DNA of 20,270 nucleotides from Sphingobacteriaceae bacterium (GTDB lineage: Bacteria; Bacteroidota; Bacteroidia; Sphingobacteriales; Sphingobacteriaceae), in contig JANWIB010000003.1 in assembly GCA_025450155.1 (NCBI GenBank), positions 1 to 20,270 of the forward strand. The letters run 5' to 3'. Position 1 is the stretch's first letter; the number at the start of each line of letters is the position of its first letter. A program made the position numbers and the translations under genes. A model generated the notes under the pieces. It was not told the origin of the DNA. It saw nothing but the letters and a program-made list of their open reading frames with translations, and searched no databases. Below are positions 7,791 through 14,757 of this stretch, piece after piece.

Positions 7791-7805
7791 TTTCCGACCT
7801 ATTTG

Positions 7806-7813
7806 TACCTTTG
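7806..7813 (+). promoter_or_regulatory. -7 promoter box of hisS, almost touching the start codon
   Basis: TACCTTTG matches TAnnTTTG exactly and ends 4 nt before the ATG at 7818. Transcription starting the usual few bases downstream would give a leaderless or near-leaderless mRNA. The box lies 15 bp after the phosphatase stop, so hisS need not depend on the upstream cluster. Confidence 0.55.
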
Positions 7814-7817
7814 CCGC

Positions 7818-9209
7818 ATGGCGAGCATAAAATCTTCCGTTCCTAAAGGCACGCGAGACTTTTCACCAGCCGAAATGGTGAAACGTAATTATATTTTTGA
7901 TACGATAAAATCCGTTTTTCGCAAGTTTGGCTACCAGGAAATCCAGACCCCGGCTATGGAAAATCTGTCTACTTTAACCGGGAAATATGGAGATGAAGGC
8001 GATAAGTTGATGTTTAAGATATTGAACTCCGGCGATTTTCTTTCAAAAGTAGATCAACAAAAACTCGCAACCCACAACTCGCAGCTCATTACTACAGCTA
8101 TTTCCGAAAAAGCCCTTCGTTATGATCTAACCGTTCCTTTTGCCCGCTATGTGGTGATGCATCAGAACGAAATCTCTTTTCCATTTAAGCGTTTCCAGAT
8201 ACAACCCGTTTGGCGTGCTGACCGTCCACAAAAAGGCCGTTATCGCGAGTTTTACCAATGTGATGTCGATGTAGTAGGTTCAGACAGTTTACTAAATGAA
8301 GCCGAATTTGTATTGATTTATGATGAAGCGTTAAGCAAATTAGGCTTAAAAGATTTCACCATTAAAATCAATAATCGCAAGATATTATGGGGCATTGCCG
8401 AAATCATTGGCAAGCCGGAATTGATTGTGGATATGACCATGGCCATTGATAAACTGGATAAGATCGGACTGGAAGGCGTGGTAAAAGAATTGTTAGAACG
8501 AGGTTTCACCGCACAGGATATCGAGAAGCTTAAACCGGTTGTTTTGTTACAGGGTTCTAATGTTGAGAAACTGGAACGCTTAAAAGAGGTGTTAAAAGAG
8601 TCAAAAATTGGCTTAAAAGGCATAGAAGAGATGGAAACCATTTTTACTTATTTAGCCCACTTTAAAGCCCACAACTTACAACCTGCAACTCACAACTTAC
8701 AACTCGACATAACCCTTGCCCGTGGATTGAATTACTATACCGGGGCTATCTTTGAAGTAAAAACCAATGAAGTGGCTATGGGAAGCATTGGTGGTGGTGG
8801 GCGATATGATGACCTGACCGGAATGTTCGGCTTAAAAGGATTAACTGGTGTGGGCATTTCTTTTGGCGCCGACCGCATTTACGATGTGCTTGAAGAACTA
8901 AGACTCTTCCCCGAAAGTACTTCGGAAACTACGAAAGTGCTGATCAGCACTTTTGATGCAGCAGCCGAGCTTTACGCATTGCCTTTACTGCAATCGTTAA
9001 GAAATAAAGGCATTGCTGCTGAACTGTATCCGTCATCCGCCAAACTAAAAAAACAACTAAGTTATGCGGATGATAAAAAGGTCCCTTATGTCCTTCTGAG
9101 TGGAAGTGAGGAGATGGAATCGGGAAAGTTAACACTAAAAAATATGCGAAACGGCGAACAAGAGAAACTTACAGCAGAGGGTATAGTTTTGAAAGTTCTG
9201 AGTAACTAA
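7818..9209 (+). CDS. hisS: Histidyl-tRNA synthetase
   Basis: Charges tRNA-His with histidine using ATP; a class II synthetase working as a cytoplasmic dimer. 463 residues from the ATG. Motif 1 follows KGTRDFSP; motif 2 is FQIQPVWRADRPQKGRYREF; the histidine-specific motif is LARGLNYYTGAIFEV; motif 3 lies in GGGGRYDDLTGMFG and GVGISFGADRIYDVL. The C-terminal anticodon-binding domain begins near VLISTFD. I reject the in-frame TTG at 7803, which lies upstream of the -7 box. Unusually, two short stretches (about residues 82-93 and 285-296) are built from 7-bp tandem repeats and both read ATHN(S/L)QL. All catalytic motifs lie outside them, so the enzyme is expected to work. Confidence 0.97.
   Translation: MASIKSSVPKGTRDFSPAEMVKRNYIFDTIKSVFRKFGYQEIQTPAMENLSTLTGKYGDEGDKLMFKILNSGDFLSKVDQQKLATHNSQLITTAISEKALRYDLTVPFARYVVMHQNEISFPFKRFQIQPVWRADRPQKGRYREFYQCDVDVVGSDSLLNEAEFVLIYDEALSKLGLKDFTIKINNRKILWGIAEIIGKPELIVDMTMAIDKLDKIGLEGVVKELLERGFTAQDIEKLKPVVLLQGSNVEKLERLKEVLKESKIGLKGIEEMETIFTYLAHFKAHNLQPATHNLQLDITLARGLNYYTGAIFEVKTNEVAMGSIGGGGRYDDLTGMFGLKGLTGVGISFGADRIYDVLEELRLFPESTSETTKVLISTFDAAAELYALPLLQSLRNKGIAAELYPSSAKLKKQLSYADDKKVPYVLLSGSEEMESGKLTLKNMRNGEQEKLTAEGIVLKVLSN
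8059..8093 (+). repeat. Heptanucleotide tandem array 1 inside hisS
   Basis: Consecutive 7-mers at 8066, 8073, 8080 and 8087 read CGCAACC, CACAACT, CGCAGCT and CATTACT, with a decayed copy before them. The consensus is YRCAACT. Translated in the hisS frame the core gives LATHNSQL. Confidence 0.7.
8670..8704 (+). repeat. Heptanucleotide tandem array 2 inside hisS
   Basis: Five back-to-back 7-mers: CACAACT, TACAACC, TGCAACT, CACAACT, TACAACT (consensus YRCAACT). In frame they give HNLQPATHNLQL, directly before the conserved LDITLARGLNYYTG. The same unit and reading phase as array 1. Confidence 0.8.
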
Positions 9210-9333
9210 TTAGGTCATTCAATCACTTTTTTTTCATTCCGAACAATATCTCGGTCGGGATAATAGGTATTCGTTAAACTGTTAAAGATTGCTTTGAGCA
9301 TTAAAAAAATACGGGAAGAGGTATTAATCACTC

Positions 9334-10155
9334 CTAAACCGATTTTGAGAGCAACTTTATATTTCCTTCTAGTATAATCGTGGCTTTTCCACCAATTTTA
9401 GTTTGATTATTATAAGCAGTTATAAATAGCTCGCCACCGCGTTTAGAAGCCTGATATGCTTTCAGTTCATTTTTGTTTAGTCTATCTGCCCATAATCCGG
9501 CTAAAACAGAATGAACCGAACCCGTAACGGGATCTTCATCAATACCAATCCAGGGACAAAATGAACGCAGAAGAAAATCGTATTTTTTATCATCCGAAAC
9601 TGAAGTAACAACCACCTCTTTTATGACCTGATTGCTTTTTGAAAGCCTTGAATAATCTGGTTCCAGATTCCTTAAAACACGGGGATTATCTATTACCAAG
9701 AACAAGGTTTCTAATTTTGAGCAATAGCCTGCGGTTTGGTAATTTTCTATTCCCAGACTTAATAAAATCTCATGACTTACGAAAAAATCCTCCAATTCAT
9801 ACTTCGGATAAATCATGGTAATCATATCTTCATTCATGGTTGTTTTTATCACTATACCATTGATAGTATAAAATTCCGTTGTGTTAGAACCTCGCAAAGA
9901 GGCAACTTTTGCAGATACCAGTGTAGCGTGTCCGCAAGCGGGTATTTCAGTTGTCGTGGTAAAATATTTTATATCATACTGATCAGAACCTGATATTTTC
10001 TTTTTGATAAAGGCCGTGACCGGAAGATTTAACTCCTGTGCAATTAATAACAGCTCATTCGAATCAACTTCTTCCCTAAGAATACAAACGCCAGTTGGGT
10101 TTCCGGAAAATTGCACAGCTGTAAAGGTGTCGATAATATAAGTAGGTAATTCCAT
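9334..10155 (-). CDS. PhzF-family protein lacking the usual catalytic Glu
   Basis: A 273-residue protein with the two-lobed diaminopimelate-epimerase-like fold of PhzF/YddE proteins. The N-terminus is YIIDTFTAVQFSGNPTGVC; the first lobe holds the conserved ACGHAT (His76); the second lobe holds IDEDPVTGS (Asp208), followed by the His of GSVH. In PhzF isomerases a Glu (Glu45 of the Pseudomonas enzyme) lies in a NLSETxF segment. Here the segment is NLPVTAF, with Val46 in the Glu position, so the known isomerisation mechanism may not apply. The substrate is unknown. It follows the methyltransferase gene by 11 bp and is probably co-transcribed with it; it converges on hisS, with a 124-bp gap. Confidence 0.9.
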   Translation of the reverse strand: MELPTYIIDTFTAVQFSGNPTGVCILREEVDSNELLLIAQELNLPVTAFIKKKISGSDQYDIKYFTTTTEIPACGHATLVSAKVASLRGSNTTEFYTINGIVIKTTMNEDMITMIYPKYELEDFFVSHEILLSLGIENYQTAGYCSKLETLFLVIDNPRVLRNLEPDYSRLSKSNQVIKEVVVTSVSDDKKYDFLLRSFCPWIGIDEDPVTGSVHSVLAGLWADRLNKNELKAYQASKRGGELFITAYNNQTKIGGKATIILEGNIKLLSKSV

Positions 10156-10166
10156 AGAAGTATTAG

Positions 10167-11348
10167 TTAATGGCCAGAAGATGTTTCAATTTCCCGCCTG
10201 CTACCTTCATACAATTCGTATTCCAATAAGCGGCAGTCCAGCTTCCCATTATAAAATTCGATACGCCTCGAAGCCTTCAAGCCGATCTTTTTAGCCAGAT
10301 CAGGGTTTCCGGTAAAGATATAACCATGATAGCCTTTGCATTCCTTTTTCATAAAATCTCCCAGGCGTTTATAGGTAGCTTCCAGTTTAGAATGGACTCC
10401 CAAACGTTCACCATATTCGGGATTGAATAATACGACTCCGTGCGTTTCAGGAACTTCTGTCTCGGCAAAATCGCAAACCTGAAAATCAATTAAATGATCT
10501 ACGCCAGCTGTTTTTGCATTCTTTTGTGCAATGTCCACCGCATCCTCCGATAAATCGGAAGCAATGATCTTAAAATCAATTTCTTTCTTAGCTTGATCCT
10601 TTAGCTTGCGGCGCTCCGCAAAAAACACCTGCTCGTCGTAACCCGTAATGTGCATAAAAGCATAGTTCATCCTGAAAAACCCTGGCCTTTTGTTCGTTGC
10701 CAACAAAGCCGCTTCAATCGCTAAGGTGCCAGAGCCACACATGGGGTTTACAAAGGGACTTTTTCTATCCCATCTAGTAGCCATGATAGTTCCCGCAGCC
10801 AAAGCTTCCAGCATCGGGGCCTTGCCCGGAATTTTCCGATAACTGTGTTTGGCTAAGGTTTCTCCCGAAGTATCTATAAACACTTCAGCCTGGTCATCCT
10901 GCCAGTATAAATGCACTACAGCTTTGTTCAACTCCGGACCAGAATTTGGCCGTATCCCTTTTTTCTCTTTAATCCGGTCAACGATGGCATCTTTTACTTT
11001 TACATTGGCAAAAAGAGGGGTAGTAATGTGCATATTATTCACATTGGAAGTCACAGAAAAATACCCGGAAAAATCAATCAAATCTTCCCAGGGAATTTCC
11101 AGTAATTCTTTATACAGCCGTGCAGGATTTTCTGCTGTAAAAGCATGTAATGAATACAATATCTGGCTGGCACAACGCAGGTTTAGATTAAGTGGGATAC
11201 AATCCGTTACCGTTCCTTCTAATTCAACACCCGTACTAAATACTCGCTTTATGCCATAACCCAATTCTTCTACTTCCTGCTGAAGATAGGGTGACAAACG
11301 CTTATTACAGGTGATGATAATTTTACGCTCTTTGTGGAAAACTTGCAT
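10167..11348 (-). CDS. THUMP-domain class I methyltransferase, RlmL (23S rRNA) type
   Basis: A 393-residue protein resembling the RlmL half of RlmKL and the stand-alone YpsC-like N2-guanine methyltransferases. The N-terminal ferredoxin-like and THUMP domains (about 1-160) include LNLRCASQILYSLHAF and AEVFIDTSGETLAKHSYRK. The SAM-binding motif I is NPMCGSGTLAIEAAL (from 201), the acidic motif II is IIASDLSEDAV (about 261), and the catalytic motif is NPEYGERLG (309-317), where most relatives have NPPY. It probably methylates guanine in 23S rRNA during ribosome assembly. It heads a two-gene minus-strand unit with the PhzF-like gene and is divergent from the DUF3127 gene with a 67-bp gap. Confidence 0.9.
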   Translation of the reverse strand: MQVFHKERKIIITCNKRLSPYLQQEVEELGYGIKRVFSTGVELEGTVTDCIPLNLNLRCASQILYSLHAFTAENPARLYKELLEIPWEDLIDFSGYFSVTSNVNNMHITTPLFANVKVKDAIVDRIKEKKGIRPNSGPELNKAVVHLYWQDDQAEVFIDTSGETLAKHSYRKIPGKAPMLEALAAGTIMATRWDRKSPFVNPMCGSGTLAIEAALLATNKRPGFFRMNYAFMHITGYDEQVFFAERRKLKDQAKKEIDFKIIASDLSEDAVDIAQKNAKTAGVDHLIDFQVCDFAETEVPETHGVVLFNPEYGERLGVHSKLEATYKRLGDFMKKECKGYHGYIFTGNPDLAKKIGLKASRRIEFYNGKLDCRLLEYELYEGSRREIETSSGH

Positions 11349-11415
11349 ATAAATGTGCCAAGTTAATCAATAAAAATTGGGAGATTTGGTTTTACAATTT
11401 TAAAAAGAGAAGAAC

Positions 11416-11781
11416 ATGGATATAAAGGGAAAAGTACACGAGGTATCTCCCGTACAAAACGTAACAGAAACCTTTAAAAAACGAGAACTAGTTGTAGAAT
11501 ATGCCGAAAATCCGCAATATCCCGAATTCATAAAATTTGAGGCTTTGCAGGATAAAGTAAATTTGTTTGATAACATACAAGTGGGTGATCAGGTGGAAGT
11601 TTTCTTTAACCTGCGTGGCCGCCCATGGACAGACAAAAACGGAAAAACATCTTATTTTAATACACTTGTTGTATGGCGCATCAATGTATTAAGTGGCAAT
11701 CAGGCAGAGAGCGCACAACCAGAATATGCTGCTCCTGTCGACATCAGCTCTGCTCCCGATGAGGACGATCTGCCATTTTAA
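11416..11781 (+). CDS. DUF3127 family protein with an SSB-like acidic C-terminal tip
   Basis: A 121-residue protein of the DUF3127 family, which has no assigned function. The body (about 1-98) is strand-rich: MDIKGKVHEVSPVQNVTETF, then KRELVVEY, then VGDQVEVFFNLRGRPWTDKNG and YFNTLVVWRI. This pattern suits a small OB-like barrel. A disordered linker of Gln, Ala, Pro and Ser follows, and the protein ends PDEDDLPF. That is the arrangement of bacterial single-stranded-DNA-binding protein: OB fold, linker, acidic tip ending in D-(I/L)-P-F, which recruits repair and replication enzymes. It is not ssb itself by sequence. It is cytoplasmic, divergent from the rRNA methyltransferase and 185 bp upstream of uvrB. 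Confidence 0.85.
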   Translation: MDIKGKVHEVSPVQNVTETFKKRELVVEYAENPQYPEFIKFEALQDKVNLFDNIQVGDQVEVFFNLRGRPWTDKNGKTSYFNTLVVWRINVLSGNQAESAQPEYAAPVDISSAPDEDDLPF

Positions 11782-11806
11782 TTTTACCTCAATCTCTATG
11801 GAACAA

Positions 11807-11861
11807 CTTCCCTAAAACGGGGAAGCAAAAGGGTATTTGTTAGCCCGTCTCAAAAGAGACG
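11807..11861 (+). terminator. Two successive hairpins between the DUF3127 gene and uvrB
   Basis: CTTCCC (11807-11812) pairs with GGGAAG (11820-11825) across a 7-nt loop. CGTCTC (11846-11851) pairs with GAGACG (11856-11861) across AAAA. Neither is followed by a strong T run, so termination is plausible but not certain. The uvrB promoter lies further downstream. Confidence 0.4.
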
Positions 11862-11951
11862 TCGGTATGGTTTTGTATTCAGTCGTACAACAGGTTAAAT
11901 AATAGATACCTCAATCAATCGTTTATCTTATTTCTTAGCTTTTGTATATCG

Positions 11952-11959
11952 TATCTTTG
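11952..11959 (+). promoter_or_regulatory. -7 promoter box of uvrB, very short leader
   Basis: TATCTTTG matches TAnnTTTG exactly and ends 7 nt before the ATG at 11967, so the mRNA would have almost no 5' leader. No SOS-type operator was recognised nearby. Confidence 0.55.
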
Positions 11960-11966
11960 AACAGCC

Positions 11967-14009
11967 ATGGAGTTTAAGTTAACATCCGAATATCTGCCTA
12001 CCGGAGATCAGCCTGAAGCCATACGCCAGTTGGTAGAAGGTGTACAAACCAATGAGCATTATCAAACCCTTTTGGGAGTAACCGGCTCTGGAAAAACCTT
12101 TACCATTGCCAACGTGATACAGCAAACGCAAAAGCCTGCCCTTATCCTGAGTCATAACAAGACCCTGGCTGCCCAGTTGTATGGCGAGTTTAAGCAGTTC
12201 TTTCCCGAAAATGCGGTAAATTACTTTGTGTCCTATTACGATTACTATCAGCCTGAGGCATACATGCCTACAACCAATACCTATATCGAAAAAGATTTAC
12301 AGATAAACGAGGAGATTGAAAAGCTGCGGCTACGCACCACTTCAGCACTCATGTCGGGCCGTAGGGATGTTATCGTGGTATCCTCCATTTCGTGCATTTA
12401 TGGTATGGGCAATCCCGAAGATTTCTCCAATTCTGTTTTCCGTTTCGCTACAGGAACCACCATTAGTCGCAATGCATTTCTTCATCGCCTGGTAGAAATA
12501 TTGTATTCCAGAACCACGGCTGATTTCAGGCGGGGAACCTTTAGGGTAAAAGGCGATACGGTAGATATTTATCCCGCTTATATGGATTATGCTTACCGGG
12601 TTTCTTTTTTTGGCGATGAAATTGAAGAGCTAAGCGCTATTGACCCGGCAAGTGGAAAAACCCTGGAAAAAATGACCCATCTGGCGGTGTTCCCAGCCAA
12701 TTTATTTGTCACTCCAAAAGACCGGTTTACACAATCCATCTGGGCCATACAGGAAGAATTGGAGGTGCGCAAACAGCAATTGATAGACGATCAACGCTTT
12801 TTAGAAGCCAAACGTCTGGAAGAACGAGTAAACTATGATCTGGAAATGATGCGGGAACTAGGTTATTGTAGTGGCATTGAAAATTACTCCCGCTTTTTTG
12901 ATGGACGCAAACCGGGTATGCGCCCCTTCTGCTTACTTGACTATTTTCCAGATGATTATTTGATGGTGATTGACGAAAGCCACGTTACTGTGCCACAAAT
13001 ACGCGCCATGTATGGTGGCGACCGTTCGCGTAAACTATCCCTGGTAGAATACGGCTTCCGCTTGCCTGCCGCATTAGATAACCGTCCCCTAAACTTTAAC
13101 GAGTTTGAAAGCCTGGCCCCACAAACCATTTATGTAAGCGCCACTCCCGGCGATTACGAACTGGAAAAAACGGGCGGCGTAGTAATAGAGCAAGTCATCC
13201 GGCCCACCGGATTACTCGATCCAATCATTGAAATACGTCCGGTAATTAACCAAGTGGATGATTTGCTGGATGAGGTGGATAAAACCGTGAAACAGGGTGA
13301 TCGGATTTTGGTAACTACTTTAACCAAAAGGATGGCCGAAGAACTGACAAAATACATGGACAGGCTTGGAATTCGTGTTCGCTATATCCACTCTGAAGTA
13401 AAAACGCTGGAACGGGTAGAAATCTTGCGAGGCTTGCGCTTAGGTGAGTTTGATGTTTTGGTGGGTATCAACCTACTACGGGAAGGATTGGATTTACCAG
13501 AAGTTTCATTAGTAGCTATTTTAGATGCTGACAAAGAAGGCTTTCTTCGTTCGGAGCGCTCCTTGATACAGACCATTGGCCGTGCCGCCCGAAACGATCG
13601 GGGCCGGGTTATCATGTATGCTGATACGATTACCAAAAGTATGGAAATTACGATTGATGAAACCAACCGTCGGCGGGAAAAACAAATCCGCTATAACGAA
13701 GAACACGAAATTACACCCAGAACAGTGGGCAAATCAAGAGAAGCCATTATTGAGCAAACCTCGGTGATAGATTTTAAAGGCGGCGTGCAAAAAGCTTACA
13801 TTGAAAAAGAAACTGCCGATAATATTGCTGCCGACCCCATTGTGCAGTATATGACCAAGCCGCAACTGCAAAAATCTATTGATAAAACCAGAAAAGAAAT
13901 GCTTGCCGCTGCTAAGGATATGGATTTTTTATTGGCCGCCAAACTGCGTGATGAAATGTTCGCTTTGGAAAAGATGATGCAAGAACGGTTTGGGGAAGAA
14001 ATAAAATAA
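11967..14009 (+). CDS. uvrB: Excinuclease ABC subunit B
   Basis: The damage-verifying helicase-like subunit of nucleotide excision repair; it is loaded by UvrA and then recruits UvrC. 680 residues, the family's usual length. Walker A is GVTGSGKTFTIANVI near the N-terminus. The beta-hairpin that clamps the DNA strand is YYDYYQPEAYMP. DESHVTVPQIRAMYGGDRSR carries the DEXH box, helicase motif VI is QTIGRAARN, and the C-terminal UVR domain (about 640-675), the UvrC contact, begins QLQKSIDKTRKEM. All key motifs are intact. It is followed after 34 bp by ywbE, probably on the same transcript. Confidence 0.98.
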   Translation: MEFKLTSEYLPTGDQPEAIRQLVEGVQTNEHYQTLLGVTGSGKTFTIANVIQQTQKPALILSHNKTLAAQLYGEFKQFFPENAVNYFVSYYDYYQPEAYMPTTNTYIEKDLQINEEIEKLRLRTTSALMSGRRDVIVVSSISCIYGMGNPEDFSNSVFRFATGTTISRNAFLHRLVEILYSRTTADFRRGTFRVKGDTVDIYPAYMDYAYRVSFFGDEIEELSAIDPASGKTLEKMTHLAVFPANLFVTPKDRFTQSIWAIQEELEVRKQQLIDDQRFLEAKRLEERVNYDLEMMRELGYCSGIENYSRFFDGRKPGMRPFCLLDYFPDDYLMVIDESHVTVPQIRAMYGGDRSRKLSLVEYGFRLPAALDNRPLNFNEFESLAPQTIYVSATPGDYELEKTGGVVIEQVIRPTGLLDPIIEIRPVINQVDDLLDEVDKTVKQGDRILVTTLTKRMAEELTKYMDRLGIRVRYIHSEVKTLERVEILRGLRLGEFDVLVGINLLREGLDLPEVSLVAILDADKEGFLRSERSLIQTIGRAARNDRGRVIMYADTITKSMEITIDETNRRREKQIRYNEEHEITPRTVGKSREAIIEQTSVIDFKGGVQKAYIEKETADNIAADPIVQYMTKPQLQKSIDKTRKEMLAAAKDMDFLLAAKLRDEMFALEKMMQERFGEEIK

Positions 14010-14043
14010 CCAGAAAATATTAAAACAAATTAATAGTGCTTCA

Positions 14044-14244
14044 ATGAACGGACAAAATCGAAAAGACATTTATCCTGGACTTGAAGTGGAGATTATCCTG
14101 AAAAAAGACCAGCGAAGTGGAAAAAGGACAAGAGGTATTGTCAGAGACCTTTTAACAAGTGCTTCATTTCATTCTCGTGGCATTAAAGTGCGTTTGGAAG
14201 ATGGGAAGATTGGGCGGGTTGCGGAGATTATAACGAAACTGTAG
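14044..14244 (+). CDS. ywbE: YwbE family small protein (DUF2196)
   Basis: A 66-residue protein that is essentially one domain: NRKDIYPGLEVEIILKKDQR followed by SGKRTRGIVRDLLT and SRGIKVRLEDGKIGRVAEI. The pattern 'G-x-x-V-x-I-x-x-K-x-D-Q-R-S-G-K-x-T-x-G-x-V-x-D-x-L-T' is diagnostic of YwbE. The fold looks like a small SH3-like barrel, and the protein is basic, so nucleic-acid binding is possible, but no function is established. It lies 34 bp downstream of uvrB on the same strand. Confidence 0.92.
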   Translation: MNGQNRKDIYPGLEVEIILKKDQRSGKRTRGIVRDLLTSASFHSRGIKVRLEDGKIGRVAEIITKL

Positions 14245-14315
14245 CGTCCTTCTAAGTATTTTCATTTGATTGTAAGCTTATTAGTTGCATAGATTAAATT
14301 CGATTTTTTAACTTT

Positions 14316-14323
14316 TATATTTG
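14316..14323 (+). promoter_or_regulatory. -7 promoter box of the DUF4834-like gene
   Basis: TATATTTG matches TAnnTTTG exactly and ends 13 nt before the ATG at 14337, indicating a separate transcript from uvrB-ywbE. Confidence 0.55.
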
Positions 14324-14336
14324 TATTAATAAACTT

Positions 14337-14594
14337 ATGGGATTACTCAAATTTCTTTTAGTAACAATCTGTATACTTTGGGTAATGCGCTATGTATTTC
14401 GGCTCTTGTTGCCCGTTATGCTTAAAAAGATGGCGGCTAAATTTCAGCAGCAAGCCACTCAACAATACCACCAAAAACAATATTATTCCCGGCCGGAAGG
14501 AAAAATCCATGTGGATTACGTTCCTCCCAAAGTAAAAGAAACAAAGGCTGCAGATAAAGCAGGTGAATTTGTAGACTTTGAAGAGATTAATTAA
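14337..14594 (+). CDS. Small single-pass membrane protein, DUF4834-like
   Basis: An 85-residue protein. The first 30 residues form one transmembrane helix (LLKFLLVTICILWVMRYVFRLL), followed by a basic, Gln-rich segment with QQQATQQYHQKQYY and an acidic end that includes KIHVDYVPPKVKE and GEFVDFEEIN. This layout (N-terminal helix, Gln/Lys-rich middle, DYVPPK motif, (V/I)-(D/E)-(F/Y)-E-E end) fits the Bacteroidota DUF4834 family, of unknown function. From memory, relatives are often found near yfhO-like genes; here yfhO is the fourth gene counting from this one. Its role is unknown. Confidence 0.75.
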   Translation: MGLLKFLLVTICILWVMRYVFRLLLPVMLKKMAAKFQQQATQQYHQKQYYSRPEGKIHVDYVPPKVKETKAADKAGEFVDFEEIN

Positions 14595-14757
14595 ATTGTA
14601 TCAATTTTTGAAGAGATTGAAAGCTTTGCAATGAACTTGCATTAGTTTCAACTAACAAATGAAACCAGTGAATCACTATATACAACAGCACATGAACTAA
14701 AATGTAAGTCTTTCCATCCACATAATAACCTCATATTATTAAAATAAAATTATACAG

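Noticed and set aside
9210..9333. Gap between convergent hisS and the PhzF-like gene, checked for a terminator or small RNA
   Set aside because: Only a weak CCGA/TCGG pairing was seen, without a T run; nothing supportable.
14577..14618. Direct repeat TTTGAAGAGATT 30 bp apart around the stop of the DUF4834-like gene
   Set aside because: Only 12-13 bp long, two copies, AT-rich; most likely a chance or slippage duplication without flanking element.
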